A stretch of DNA of 64,000 nucleotides from Citrobacter farmeri (GCF_019048065.1 NZ_CP077291.1:1736001-1800000), one strand, 5' to 3'. Shown: positions 50,182 to 59,962, counted from the first letter of the stretch. Program-made: numbers and translations. The notes: generated from the letters alone by a model not told the origin.

Positions 50182-52641
50182 ATGGCGAAACGTAATGACG
50201 AAATAATCCGTTCTCTCCCCCTTTCACACATGATTTACCGGGACAACGAGATCGATCGGGAGAAAGCTGAAAAACTAGTTGTCTATCATTATCCGTTAAG
50301 TAAAAACTATCGCTGGAATGAATGGCAAAGCCGAATTGATGATGAGTTAGGTAGTCGTTATTACCCTTATTTGATGAAATCTCATAAGGATCAATTTGGG
50401 CTATACGTTGCTTTGGACTCAGAGCAAGACAAGCCACCCATAATAAAAAATGGTGATGGGATTATTGTTGAGCCAACGCGTGTCCATTACGAGGCTATGC
50501 TGAATCCAGTATGGATCCGACTTATCATGCGTAAAGTATCCGCCTTTGGTTCACATTGCAAAGGTAGCCATACACTGGGATGCCCCTTGCTACAGACTGA
50601 CGTCTGGAAAAGTAAGAATAGTTGCGGTATCAATGCAATTAGTCTGGACTGTCGCACTCAACAAAGAAGCGATAAAAATATAACTGAGGTTATATTATTT
50701 CATAAAAATGTCCCATTACGTCCAATCGATATAAAAGACGAATTATTTAATATTCATCAACCATTATGGATTTATGATAAAAATAATGTTCTTGCCCGCT
50801 GGAAAGCGGAAAAAACGACAAAACCTAAATCTCAGATTTACCGGGAAGTAGCCAAAAGTAAAGATAAACGCAAGCTACGCCCTTTTCTCGACCTTTCGTC
50901 TTCAACCTCACTCAAAAATAGCTGGCCTTGGATCCTTCAACCCGTTCAAAATGAATTTATTGAGCAAGCAAGAAAATTTGGCTTCGGATTATCGCCAGTA
51001 GTACTTAAGTTACGCCCCTTACCGCTAAAAACAAAATTCAAAACCGCTGACAAGGCTAAATTCCCAAGTGTACAGCTTGACAAAGAGATAAAGGTTCTTG
51101 ATCTACGTTTTTCGAAAAATGTATCCTCACAATACATTGTTCATAACATTCTGTCTCTGCTGAATGAAAAATATCCTGATGCACGCATGTCATTACTACC
51201 TGATATAGAACCGGATCAGATTGTGAACATAGAAATTGATGGTTCACAGTGTCTACTTGTTTTGCTGGATCAGACTCCTGGTATCATTGACGATCGCTAT
51301 CCATTGACACAAATATTAAGAACAAAAGTTGCCTGCCAGCATATTAATATTAATCCTTTTGATCTCACAGGCGACCCAATTACGGATAACTTACTGATAG
51401 AACAGTCTACTTCTGACGGTGACACAAGGCTTATTCCTGCCACAGATTCTCGTTACTATGATTATAGTATCAGTGATTTTGAGAAAAAAGCGGTTCAAGA
51501 ATCTTTGGCACGTAATGTTGAAATTGTATATAAAGAGTTAGCCCTGAAGCATTTGCTGCTATGCAATGAAACCAAAATTAGTGTGACGCTTCCACAGCAG
51601 AAGGATCTACTCACAAACAATCTCGCTGTAATCACTAATGGCTGCTTGTTTACTGTTAAACAAGACCGCCCAATAATATTACCTTTCCACCCTGCTATGT
51701 CAGATGCTGTTTCAGCCTGTGATAATATACTCCGTTCATTTGATACCTCTGTAACAGCACTACTAACTTTGCTTAACGAAAAGTGGCCTTACCATTATCG
51801 CCCCCAGGATATTACACAAGGGATTTGGAATGAAACAGAGAAGTTGACCCGATTTATTAATCGATTGACGGTGATAATTCATAAAACGGAAAAAGTGACA
51901 ATTCTCCTTCAGGATCCACAATATGGAGCACCTCATATGCTTCCGGAGAAGTTAAACGATTTAATGACTATTCTGGATTCTCAACGGCAACAACTTCCTC
52001 TTAATCAATGGTTATTACCTAAAATGGATGAACTAACGTTTCATATAGACCAACTTACTGAAGAAGGTGAATTATCCGATACAAATAAAAATACGTTACT
52101 TCACGAACTAGATTTGTTGTGTGACCTATGGCAATGCGCTTTAAGAAAATATTATTCTGACAATGAATTCAATGTCACTTATGATGTTTTAAAAAATTAT
52201 GTTTTTTCCCAATGGCCTGAAAAGAAAAATGCGCTTATGGTGGAAGTTGCTCAAAAATCAGTAAAAAGAGCCAGTACATCATTAATAGCATCATGGAATA
52301 AATTATTATCTCGTGTCTTCGATTTACCTTTAGGCGATCCTCGCAACTGGCTCAAGAACGTACCAGGTATTACACGACTCTGGCATGATCCAGAGCAAAA
52401 TTACGTCATTGTTGGCAGTCTTTCCTCCCCCCAACCTATTATTCAACGTCAACCCAGTATTCGCCAATGGCATGCATTGCAGGGGGAACTTAATTCCGAA
52501 CTGCTAGCCGGACTAGTTGATGTTGATTGGGTCAGAATGAATCAACTAGCGGGCAATCCCTGTGTGGCTACGCTTGTGCGTCGATGGAAGGAATTTCAGG
52601 TTCAGTTGGATGATGTGCGTGATGCATCACTGACAGAGTAA
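50182..52641 (+). CDS. Unrecognised 819-residue partner; possible PIWI/Argonaute-like protein
   Basis: I do not recognise this protein firmly. It starts 4 bp after the helicase-nuclease with a GAAAGAGC ribosome site, so it is almost surely co-expressed. Residues about 148-176 form two beta-rich segments (GINAISLDCR, EVILFHKN). Residues 357-392 read LLVLLDQTPGI ... YPLTQILRTKVACQHI, resembling an Argonaute MID segment (a hydrophobic strand, then a Y-x3-K/R-type helix and a gi-tQ-i end). A KELALKHLLL helix and LP strand follow near 455-475. The C-terminal half is mostly helical, with no obvious catalytic tetrad. Two precedents would fit a helicase + nuclease + PIWI-like operon: pPIWI-RE islands and DdmDE. 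Both are inference. Confidence 0.6.
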   Translation: MAKRNDEIIRSLPLSHMIYRDNEIDREKAEKLVVYHYPLSKNYRWNEWQSRIDDELGSRYYPYLMKSHKDQFGLYVALDSEQDKPPIIKNGDGIIVEPTRVHYEAMLNPVWIRLIMRKVSAFGSHCKGSHTLGCPLLQTDVWKSKNSCGINAISLDCRTQQRSDKNITEVILFHKNVPLRPIDIKDELFNIHQPLWIYDKNNVLARWKAEKTTKPKSQIYREVAKSKDKRKLRPFLDLSSSTSLKNSWPWILQPVQNEFIEQARKFGFGLSPVVLKLRPLPLKTKFKTADKAKFPSVQLDKEIKVLDLRFSKNVSSQYIVHNILSLLNEKYPDARMSLLPDIEPDQIVNIEIDGSQCLLVLLDQTPGIIDDRYPLTQILRTKVACQHININPFDLTGDPITDNLLIEQSTSDGDTRLIPATDSRYYDYSISDFEKKAVQESLARNVEIVYKELALKHLLLCNETKISVTLPQQKDLLTNNLAVITNGCLFTVKQDRPIILPFHPAMSDAVSACDNILRSFDTSVTALLTLLNEKWPYHYRPQDITQGIWNETEKLTRFINRLTVIIHKTEKVTILLQDPQYGAPHMLPEKLNDLMTILDSQRQQLPLNQWLLPKMDELTFHIDQLTEEGELSDTNKNTLLHELDLLCDLWQCALRKYYSDNEFNVTYDVLKNYVFSQWPEKKNALMVEVAQKSVKRASTSLIASWNKLLSRVFDLPLGDPRNWLKNVPGITRLWHDPEQNYVIVGSLSSPQPIIQRQPSIRQWHALQGELNSELLAGLVDVDWVRMNQLAGNPCVATLVRRWKEFQVQLDDVRDASLTE

Positions 52642-52772
52642 AGTTTCAATGCCACAGGTAATAATATAGAGCCTGAGGTATTGTGAACAACTAAGCTATC
52701 AGAAGAATGAAGTTCACATGCAATGTAATAACATCAGCTTTGTCGATATCCTATACACAGATTGAGGGACGT

Positions 52773-54845
52773 ATGCGCATTCATCAGGTTCAAATAAAGA
52801 ATTTCCGACTTTTAGCTGACGTGGAGCTTGTATTAGAGGAACAAACGACAGTCATTGTTGGTCGAAACAACAGTGGGAAAACATCGCTCTCAGAGATAAT
52901 ACGCAGATTTTTAGCAGACGGCAGTGCGACTTTTCAACTCGAAGACTTTTCCAGTTCTTGCTATGACCGTTTTTGTGATGCACTGAAAGCGCTAAACGAA
53001 GGGGAAGAGGATCATGTCATTCGTGATCTCGTCCCAGCTATTGAACTTCGATTGAAATTCCAGTACGACTCCGCGCAACCTCAATTAGGCCCATTGAGCC
53101 CCTTCGTGATTGATTTGGATCCGGCGTGTACCGAAGCGCTCGTGGTAGTCAGGTATGAATTGAAAGATGGCCAACTGGCACGGTTTCTCGAAGGACAGCC
53201 CACAGAACCACTAACTCAGGAGACTCGGATTGCCTTCTTCCGGGCGTTACGGGAACGTATTCCCAACGATTTTTGTGTAAAAATATGGGCTGAAGATCCC
53301 AATGATCCAGAAAATCATCGCGACTTACAATCTAGCGCACTGCGCGGTCTGATCAAGTCGGGCTTTATCAACGCTCAACGGGGACTCGATGATGTGACAT
53401 CCAGAGAATCGGATGTACTGGCTAAAACGGTAGAACATCTTTTCGCAACAGCGTCCTCGGCCTCTGCGGATACAGCAGATAAGCAAATTGCCGATGCGTT
53501 GAAAGGTGCAGTTCAAGATATTCAGACTCAGATTGACACAAACTTTGGTAGCCAACTCAAAAGCCTGATTCCTGCGCTGAAAACGTTTGGATATCCCGGA
53601 CTGGGAGGGCAAGAATTACACACCGAAACATTGCTCGACGTACGCAAGTTACTATCAAACTTCACTAAGGTTCGGTATTCGGGTTATAGCGGTGTCACAC
53701 TACCGGAGTCGTACAACGGTCTTGGCACTCGTAATCTAATATTTATTCTGCTGCAGCTGGCTGGTTTCTATAAGGCATTTCGCGCTGAAGTTACTGAGCC
53801 GGGTGTACATCTGATCTTTATTGAAGAGCCTGAAGCCCATCTGCACCCACAAATGCAGGAGGTCTTTATTCGTCAACTTGCTAAGATTGTTCAACAACTG
53901 GTTGATGGCACTGAGGACAGGAGCCCCTGGCCCGTCCAGTTTGTTGTCTCTACACACTCATCTCACATTGCCAACGCAGCTGGTTTCGAGAGCATTCGCT
54001 ATTTTCTCGGTGCTACAGTGCAGGGAACTCAGGAAGGAGTTCGTACAACCAAAATCAAAGACTTACGTAAAGGGCTTAGACATATTCCAACGGAAGATAG
54101 AAATTTCCTTCATCAATACATGACGCTGACCCGTTGCGATCTCTTTTTCGCAGATAAAGCTATTCTCGTCGAGGGATTGAGCGAGCGATTATTGCTTCCT
54201 GCTATCATCAAAAAACTAGAATCAGCCGAACCAGAAAGACCGAAGCTGTCGAGCCAGTACGCAACGGTGATGGAAGTCGGTGGTGCTTACGCTCATTTGT
54301 TCTTCGAGTTATTAGCATTTCTTGAACTTCAGAGCCTGATCATAACTGATCTGGATGCCGTTCTGGCTCCTCGGGGTAAAGCGTGCGCCGTTCATCTCGG
54401 CACATATTCCAGTAATGCTTGTTTGAAAGCATGGTTCTCTGAAGATACTCCTTTCACATTAGCTGGTTTGATTGCCAAGAGTGACGATGATAAAGCTCGT
54501 AATGGAAATCGTATTGCCTATCAATGTGCAGAAGTGACAGATGGCCCCTGCGGACGCACATTCGAAGATGCATTTATCCTTGCAAACTCGGCTCTATTCG
54601 GGTTGGTAGGGAGAAATACTCAGGAACTTGAAATAGAAGCCCGTGATAAAGCGGCTGAGTGGAAAAAATCAGAATTTGCATTGAAATACGCGATTACAGA
54701 GGCAGAATGGAACGCCCCCAAATACATCGTCGATGGAATTCGCTGGTTAGCTGGCAGCAATGAGCCTATGACACAAGATCCAGTATTGGCGCAGGTTGTA
54801 GAGGCCGCAACTAGTATTGAAGAAGGAGCCAGCGCTGATGTCTGA
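52773..54845 (+). CDS. GajA-like OLD-family ATPase with TOPRIM nuclease domain
   Basis: 690 residues. The N-terminal ABC-type ATPase shows Walker A GRNNSGKTS (30-38), a signature-like ESYNGLGTRNL (312-322), Walker B IFIEEPEAHLHP (348-359) and an H-loop STHSSHIA (393-400). The TOPRIM domain follows: LVEGLSERLLLP (E467) and TDLD (D526, D528). With the UvrD-type gene directly downstream this is a class 2 OLD nuclease, as in the Gabija phage-defence system. It is longer than the Bacillus GajA prototype (about 580 residues). Start: ATG with GAGGGA upstream, preferred over ATG 52707 in the same frame. Confidence 0.88.
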   Translation: MRIHQVQIKNFRLLADVELVLEEQTTVIVGRNNSGKTSLSEIIRRFLADGSATFQLEDFSSSCYDRFCDALKALNEGEEDHVIRDLVPAIELRLKFQYDSAQPQLGPLSPFVIDLDPACTEALVVVRYELKDGQLARFLEGQPTEPLTQETRIAFFRALRERIPNDFCVKIWAEDPNDPENHRDLQSSALRGLIKSGFINAQRGLDDVTSRESDVLAKTVEHLFATASSASADTADKQIADALKGAVQDIQTQIDTNFGSQLKSLIPALKTFGYPGLGGQELHTETLLDVRKLLSNFTKVRYSGYSGVTLPESYNGLGTRNLIFILLQLAGFYKAFRAEVTEPGVHLIFIEEPEAHLHPQMQEVFIRQLAKIVQQLVDGTEDRSPWPVQFVVSTHSSHIANAAGFESIRYFLGATVQGTQEGVRTTKIKDLRKGLRHIPTEDRNFLHQYMTLTRCDLFFADKAILVEGLSERLLLPAIIKKLESAEPERPKLSSQYATVMEVGGAYAHLFFELLAFLELQSLIITDLDAVLAPRGKACAVHLGTYSSNACLKAWFSEDTPFTLAGLIAKSDDDKARNGNRIAYQCAEVTDGPCGRTFEDAFILANSALFGLVGRNTQELEIEARDKAAEWKKSEFALKYAITEAEWNAPKYIVDGIRWLAGSNEPMTQDPVLAQVVEAATSIEEGASADV

Positions 54846-56571
54846 GATCCATTCGCCCGCCGAAGCTGCTAGCCAGCGAGCTTTGGAATCTATGTATGCT
54901 TGCTTCAGTGAAGGACGAAGCTTCCGGCTGGAAGCTGGCGCTGGTGCGGGTAAAACATATTCCCTTATTAAGGCACTTCGATTCTTGATTGAGCGAAATA
55001 AGAATTTATTTGAAAAACATAGCCAGCAAATTGCCTGCATCACCTTTACTAACGTGGCGAAGGATGAAATCGTCGCGCGAACAGATCGAAGCCCCATCGT
55101 TTTTTGTGATACCAATCATGCGTTCTGTTGGTCGTTAATCAGTAGCTTTCAAAAACCGTTGAGAGTACTGATTGAAACAATGCCAGAGTGGAGAGAAAAG
55201 CTCGAAGAGGCTGGTGGAAGCCTTGGTAATCGTAGTGTTGAGTATAATCTTGGACATCGCTCCATCCGCGACCATCGTATAACTATTCATCATGACGATG
55301 TCCTTTCTTTAACTATCTCACTCATGGAACACGATAAGTTCCGCAAAGTGATTACAGAACGCTTCCCGATCATTCTGGTCGATGAGTACCAGGACACAGA
55401 CAAAGACTGGATTGAGGCAATTAAAAGACATTTTCTTGGCCGAACTGGAGCTCCTCTATTTGGTTTTTTCGGCGACCATTGGCAAAAAATCTATGATGGT
55501 GGATGTGGTAAGCTGGAACATCCAGATGTGATTGAGATAGGTAAGGAGGCCAATTTTCGTTCGGATAAGACAATTGTCGATGCCCTCAATCTCATGAGGC
55601 CTGAGCTACCGCAGTGTGTTAAAGATCCCGAGGCTGAAGGTCTGGTACGGATTTTCCATACAAACAATTGGCAAGGGGTACGTCAAAAAGGTGTGCACTG
55701 GGGTGGAGATCTCCCCTTAGCAGAAGGGCAAGCTACTCTGGAACGTGTCAAAGAAACGTTGCAACAAGATGGTTGGGATTTCTCTCCCGCTCATACCAAA
55801 ATTCTCATGCTGACTCATCGACTTTTAGCCAATCAACAAGGTTACTCAAATATAGTAGCAACGTTTCGATATAACGAATCTTTTACGAAAAAAGAAAACG
55901 AGCATATAGCCTTCTTTATCGACAAGCTTGAACCTGCCTGCGACGCCTTTGAGGCTCGCAAATATGGTGCGATGTTTGAAGTTTTTGGTGGCACTGCGCC
56001 ACAATTACGTAGCCATTCAGATAAGGAAAGTTGGCACAATGCAATGATGCTGTTACTTGCTATACGCAAAACAGGAACTATCGGTGAAGTGGTTGAATTC
56101 TTGCGTACTCATCGGAAGCCCAGACTTCCAGATAATGTTGAAAAACTCGAACAGGAATTACTCAATTTTGACAGGACTGCTGGTGCTGAAATACCCCGAA
56201 GGCTAAAAGAACTGGAAAAATTGAAAGATATTCCCTATTCCGAAGTAAAGTCACTTCGCCGTTATCTTGATGGTCATTCCCCCTTTGAGACTAAACACGG
56301 TGTGAAAGGTGCTGAATTTGAAAATGTCTTGGTAGTTGTTGGACGAGGGTGGAACCAATATAACTTTGGTGAAATGTTGGGTTTTGCTGGGGAACAAATG
56401 CTCCCAGCAGGAAAAGAAGATTCATTTGAGCGTAACCGAAATTTGTTTTACGTTGCCTGCTCCAGACCTCAAAAACGCCTTGCAATCTTGTTTACACAAG
56501 CTTTGTCACCTGAGGCACTTGCAACATTAGGGAATTGGTTCGGAGCGGATACTATTGTGCCTGCACCATAA
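54838..56571 (+). CDS. GajB-like UvrD/Rep-family helicase
   Basis: 577 residues with the superfamily 1 motifs in order: Walker A AGAGAGKT (33-40), motif Ia ACITFTN (66-72), motif II VDEYQDT (181-187), a NFRSD-type motif, HGVKGAEFENVLVV (motif V) and RNLFYVACSRPQKRL (534-548, motif VI). It overlaps the OLD gene by 8 bp, with GAAGGAG suitably spaced before this ATG. The pair matches Gabija GajAB in order and domain content; GajB prototypes are near 490 residues. It is the last gene of the island. Confidence 0.88.
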   Translation: MSEIHSPAEAASQRALESMYACFSEGRSFRLEAGAGAGKTYSLIKALRFLIERNKNLFEKHSQQIACITFTNVAKDEIVARTDRSPIVFCDTNHAFCWSLISSFQKPLRVLIETMPEWREKLEEAGGSLGNRSVEYNLGHRSIRDHRITIHHDDVLSLTISLMEHDKFRKVITERFPIILVDEYQDTDKDWIEAIKRHFLGRTGAPLFGFFGDHWQKIYDGGCGKLEHPDVIEIGKEANFRSDKTIVDALNLMRPELPQCVKDPEAEGLVRIFHTNNWQGVRQKGVHWGGDLPLAEGQATLERVKETLQQDGWDFSPAHTKILMLTHRLLANQQGYSNIVATFRYNESFTKKENEHIAFFIDKLEPACDAFEARKYGAMFEVFGGTAPQLRSHSDKESWHNAMMLLLAIRKTGTIGEVVEFLRTHRKPRLPDNVEKLEQELLNFDRTAGAEIPRRLKELEKLKDIPYSEVKSLRRYLDGHSPFETKHGVKGAEFENVLVVVGRGWNQYNFGEMLGFAGEQMLPAGKEDSFERNRNLFYVACSRPQKRLAILFTQALSPEALATLGNWFGADTIVPAP

Positions 56572-56721
56572 TTGGCTCGGTTTGCTGGTGTTCAATTGGC
56601 TAAAGCCAGTGCCTAAATATGTCATTAGTTCCGTAGTGAAATGGTGGTCATTCTGGTGGTCTTGACAAAGAATGAATTCCGCCTTAGCTTATTTATTAGC
56701 CACTTGCTGGCAAAGGCGATC

Positions 56722-56743
56722 CCAGTCAGAGGAGCCAAATTTA
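56722..56743 (+). repeat. attR: duplicated tRNA-Asn 3' end
   Basis: CCAGTCAGAGGAGCCA plus AATTTA, copying the end of the tRNA-Asn at 44993-45014 with one mismatch. No tRNA body precedes it; about 150 bp of non-coding sequence separates it from the helicase stop. It marks the right end of the island. Confidence 0.85.
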
Positions 56744-56770
56744 AAAAGCCTGCTTTCGAGCAGGCTTTTT
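56743..56770. terminator. Terminator at island edge / end of amn
   Basis: AAAAAGCCTGC and GCAGGCTTTTT form an 11-bp stem with a 6-base loop, with T-runs in both directions. It now ends amn (minus strand) and was probably the original terminator of the tRNA-Asn before island insertion. Confidence 0.9.
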
Positions 56771-56792
56771 GCATTTTCGTTCCCGGACCTTC

Positions 56793-58247
56793 TTAACGGA
56801 ACGGCGGCTCGTTGAAGGTACGCAGTTTGCGGGAGTGCAGACGGTCGCCTTCTGCACGTAGCAGGTCAATAGCGCGAATACCAATCTGCAGGTGTTCGGA
56901 AATTGCCCCCTCGTAGAAACGGTTTGCCTGACCGGGCAATTTGATCTCGCCATGTAATGGCTTATCAGAAACGCACAGCAAGGTGCCATACGGCACACGG
57001 AAACGGTAACCCTGCGCGGCAATGGTGGCGCTTTCCATATCAATCGCCACGGCGCGACTCAGGTTAAAGCGCAGCGCCGAGGCAGAGTAGCGCAGCTCCC
57101 AGTTGCGATCGGAGGTGGTTACCACGGTCCCGGTACGCAGACGCTGTTTGACCTCTTCACCAGGCATGCCGCTGACCATCTTCGTTGCATCATACAGGGC
57201 ACGCTGTACCTCTGCGATGCTCGGTATCGGGATATCCGGCGGCAGCACCGCATCGAGCACCTGATCGTCACGCAGATAGGCATGCGCAAGGACGTAGTCG
57301 CCAATCGTCTGGCTTTCACGTAGACCGCCGCAGTGACCAATCATCAACCAAACATCCGGGCGCAATACCGCCAGGTGATCGCAGATCGTTTTGGCGTTGG
57401 ACGGGCCTACACCAATATTCACCAGCGTGATCCCCTGACCGTCGGCTGTGATCAAATGCCATGCTGGCATCTGATGTTTTTTCCATGCCAGATCGGAAAT
57501 CGCTTCTTCGGGTGCCTCCGTTTCCGCGGTGATCCAGATACCGCCGGCGCAGGAGAGAGCAATATACGGACTGTCCGGATCCAGAATCTGACTGCATCCC
57601 CAACGCACAAACTCATCCACATAGCGGGTGTAGTTAGTGAACAACACGAACGGCTGAAAATGTTCCACCGGCGTCCCGGTATAGTGGCGCAACCGCGCGA
57701 GCGAGAAATCGACCCGGCGCGCGTCAAAGTGCGACAGGGGAGAATACTCAACTGGATGATAGATGCCATCTGCGGTTTCATCGCCAATTTGCGCCAGTTC
57801 AGTGGTTGGGAAATGGCGGGTTAACCCGGCGCTCATGGAGCGATCAAGCGTTAGCTCGGAACCGTCAATCACATAGGGATAGGGGATTTCATGTTGTGAA
57901 GGTTCTACGATGATCTGTGCGTCGTAATCCTGATACAGCAGCGTGAGTTGCTCTTCCAGATAGGGACGAAACAGTCCCGGACGGGTGATGGTGGTGGTAT
58001 AACAACCCGCATGTGTGAAGCGTCCGTATGCGCGAGTTTTGGGAGGATTGGTGGCATTGCCATCCCAGGTAACAGAAAGCGATGGGTAAACAAAAAGACC
58101 TTTACTCCGGGCGGCGAGATCGGGAAGTTCCCCCGTTTCAATGTACTTGCCAATGGCACTGCGAAGCGCCTGAACGGACTGCTCGTAGAGTGCATCAAGT
58201 TTTTCCAGCGCTTGCGCAGGTGTCAGGCTGGAGCCCTTACTCTTCAT
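56793..58247 (-). CDS. amn: AMP nucleosidase
   Basis: A 484-residue enzyme that hydrolyses AMP to adenine and ribose-5-phosphate, matching E. coli Amn over its whole length. The C-terminal nucleoside-phosphorylase-like domain contains IGHCGGLRESQ and AIDMESATIAAQGY. It ends next to the island's right boundary. Confidence 0.97.
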   Translation of the reverse strand: MKSKGSSLTPAQALEKLDALYEQSVQALRSAIGKYIETGELPDLAARSKGLFVYPSLSVTWDGNATNPPKTRAYGRFTHAGCYTTTITRPGLFRPYLEEQLTLLYQDYDAQIIVEPSQHEIPYPYVIDGSELTLDRSMSAGLTRHFPTTELAQIGDETADGIYHPVEYSPLSHFDARRVDFSLARLRHYTGTPVEHFQPFVLFTNYTRYVDEFVRWGCSQILDPDSPYIALSCAGGIWITAETEAPEEAISDLAWKKHQMPAWHLITADGQGITLVNIGVGPSNAKTICDHLAVLRPDVWLMIGHCGGLRESQTIGDYVLAHAYLRDDQVLDAVLPPDIPIPSIAEVQRALYDATKMVSGMPGEEVKQRLRTGTVVTTSDRNWELRYSASALRFNLSRAVAIDMESATIAAQGYRFRVPYGTLLCVSDKPLHGEIKLPGQANRFYEGAISEHLQIGIRAIDLLRAEGDRLHSRKLRTFNEPPFR

Positions 58248-58362
58248 CTGTGTCTCCTTGTTCTACAGGTGTACTGCTCACCCGATAGTATGTCAGCAGA
58301 ATGTGAAACAAAAGTCAGAGTTTTAACGACGAGGCGAGAGCCGAACGGCTCTCGCAGAGAAC

Positions 58363-59679
58363 TCAGGCGTGTTGCTTATCTTTCATCAACAGTGCGGTGG
58401 CAGCCGAGATCAGACAGCCAGCCAGGAGATAGATCGCCACGCTGTGCCAGTCGCCGCCAGAAAAGGTGACCAGCGCCGCAGCGATGAAGGGGGTGAATCC
58501 ACCGCCCACCACGCTGGCAACCTGATAACCCACGCCAGCTCCGCTGTAACGATATCCTGCGCCAAACATGCCGGTGAACATGGGTTGTTGCACGCAGACC
58601 ACCATGTCATGGGCGATATTGGCAAGCATGATCGAGAAGAACACAATCCAGAAGAGCGACTGTGATTCGAGTGCCATAAAGAACGGAAATGCGCTCAGCG
58701 TGCCAATCAATGCGCCGGTAATATAAACGCGTCGACGACCAAAGCGGTCTGCCAGCCAGGCAAAGCAGGGAATGGTCAGACAGCTAAGTCCGCCGACCAG
58801 CAGACCGATATTCAGAAAGAGCTCACGCGGCAGACCGAGGTTTTGCGTCGAGTAGTTCAGGGCGAAAGCGGTAACGATGTACATAGTCAGCAGTTCGCAC
58901 AGGCGAAGCGCAATAATCTTTAAAAATGCCCCCGGATGGCGGATGAGTGCTTCCATCACCGGCAGGCGTTTTTTTGCTTCGGGTGACTGCGGTTTCTGTT
59001 GCTCAAATTCAGCGGATTCTTCCATCCTGTTTCTCACCCACAGCGCGCCGAGCACCAGGACGATGCTGAACAGGAACGGAATACGCCAGCCCCAGCTCAG
59101 AAACTGCTCGTCGGTCGTCAGATAACTGATCAGTGACACGAGACCCGTGGAAAGCAGCAGGCCGACGCCATAGCCCACCTGTACACCGCTGCTATAGAAC
59201 GCTTTTTTGTTTTCCGGCGCGCTTTCGACGGAGAGCAACGCGGCACCGCCCCATTCACCGCCAACGGCAAATCCCTGAATCGCGCGCAGCAGAACCAACA
59301 GTACCGGCGCCCACCAACCAATAGCGGCGAATGAAGGAAGAATGCCAATCAATGCGGTGGCAATACCCATCATCCAGACGGTGAGCATCAGCATCCGTTT
59401 ACGGCCTAAGCGATCGCCGAAGTGGCCGAAGATCACGCCGCCCAGCGGCCGGAACAGGAATCCGACGCCAAAAGTGGCAAACGCGGCAAGTGTGCCCATT
59501 GCCGGACTGACCTGCGGGAAAAACTCACGGTTGAAGACCAGCGCGGCGGTAATGCCATAAAGCAGAAAATCGTACCAGTCGACGACGGCACCGGCAAAGC
59601 TGCCCAGCGCGGCGCGTCGGGCGCGATCAAGCGATGGGGTTTCCTCCGCGGAGGGGGTGGAAATGAGGGTGGAATCCAT
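58363..59679 (-). CDS. shiA: Shikimate transporter ShiA
   Basis: A 438-residue major-facilitator (metabolite:H+ symporter) protein with about 12 membrane helices; matches E. coli ShiA. The loop signature GHFGDRLGRKRML is clear between helices 2 and 3. The start at MDSTLIST follows the family; the frame is open 18 codons further upstream. Confidence 0.95.
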   Translation of the reverse strand: MDSTLISTPSAEETPSLDRARRAALGSFAGAVVDWYDFLLYGITAALVFNREFFPQVSPAMGTLAAFATFGVGFLFRPLGGVIFGHFGDRLGRKRMLMLTVWMMGIATALIGILPSFAAIGWWAPVLLVLLRAIQGFAVGGEWGGAALLSVESAPENKKAFYSSGVQVGYGVGLLLSTGLVSLISYLTTDEQFLSWGWRIPFLFSIVLVLGALWVRNRMEESAEFEQQKPQSPEAKKRLPVMEALIRHPGAFLKIIALRLCELLTMYIVTAFALNYSTQNLGLPRELFLNIGLLVGGLSCLTIPCFAWLADRFGRRRVYITGALIGTLSAFPFFMALESQSLFWIVFFSIMLANIAHDMVVCVQQPMFTGMFGAGYRYSGAGVGYQVASVVGGGFTPFIAAALVTFSGGDWHSVAIYLLAGCLISAATALLMKDKQHA

Positions 59680-59853
59680 AGTAATCCTGTCTGTACTGAT
59701 TTTATTATTAGTATGGGAATGAGAGTCACACACATTGCGGCCAACCTATAAGCGGCTGTTATGAGACTACCGCGACAGACAGGAAGTGAAAACGATTTTT
59801 AATCCGATGAGAGCAGAATAGGAAAATTAAGCCGATATGGCGTCCTGAAAAGC

Positions 59854-59880
59854 AAAAAGCCCGCTAAAAGCGGGCTTTTT
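59854..59880. terminator. Terminator beside tRNA-Asn at 59887
   Basis: A 12-bp stem AAAAAGCCCGCT / AGCGGGCTTTTT with an AAA loop. It serves the minus-strand tRNA-Asn and closely resembles the terminators at 43077 and 62265. Confidence 0.9.
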
Positions 59881-59886
59881 TAAATT

Positions 59887-59962
59887 TGGCTCCTCTGACT
59901 GGACTCGAACCAGTGACATACGGATTAACAGTCCGCCGTTCTACCGACTGAACTACAGAGGA
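59887..59962 (-). tRNA. tRNA-Asn(GTT)
   Basis: A 76-nt tRNA-Asn on the minus strand, identical to the copies at 43110, 44933 and 62296. It lies between shiA and nac. Confidence 0.95.

Larger units (their letters stand above)
45009..56737. mobile_element. Genomic island at tRNA-Asn carrying defence genes
   Basis: About 11.7 kb between direct repeats of the tRNA-Asn 3' end. Content: PemIK toxin-antitoxin (45077-45667), a helicase-nuclease split in two frames plus an 819-residue partner (46279-52641), and a Gabija-like pair (52773-56571). Base composition is visibly more AT-rich than the flanking pdu/cob and amn regions. No integrase, excisionase or transposase is visible, so the element is either immobile now or mobilised in trans. 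Such tRNA-Asn islands in enterics are common integration sites. Confidence 0.82.

Noticed and set aside
52707..52772. Upstream ATG for the GajA-like gene
   Set aside because: The extra 22 residues precede the canonical OLD N-terminus (MRIHQVQIKNFR), and the ATG at 52773 has the better ribosome site.
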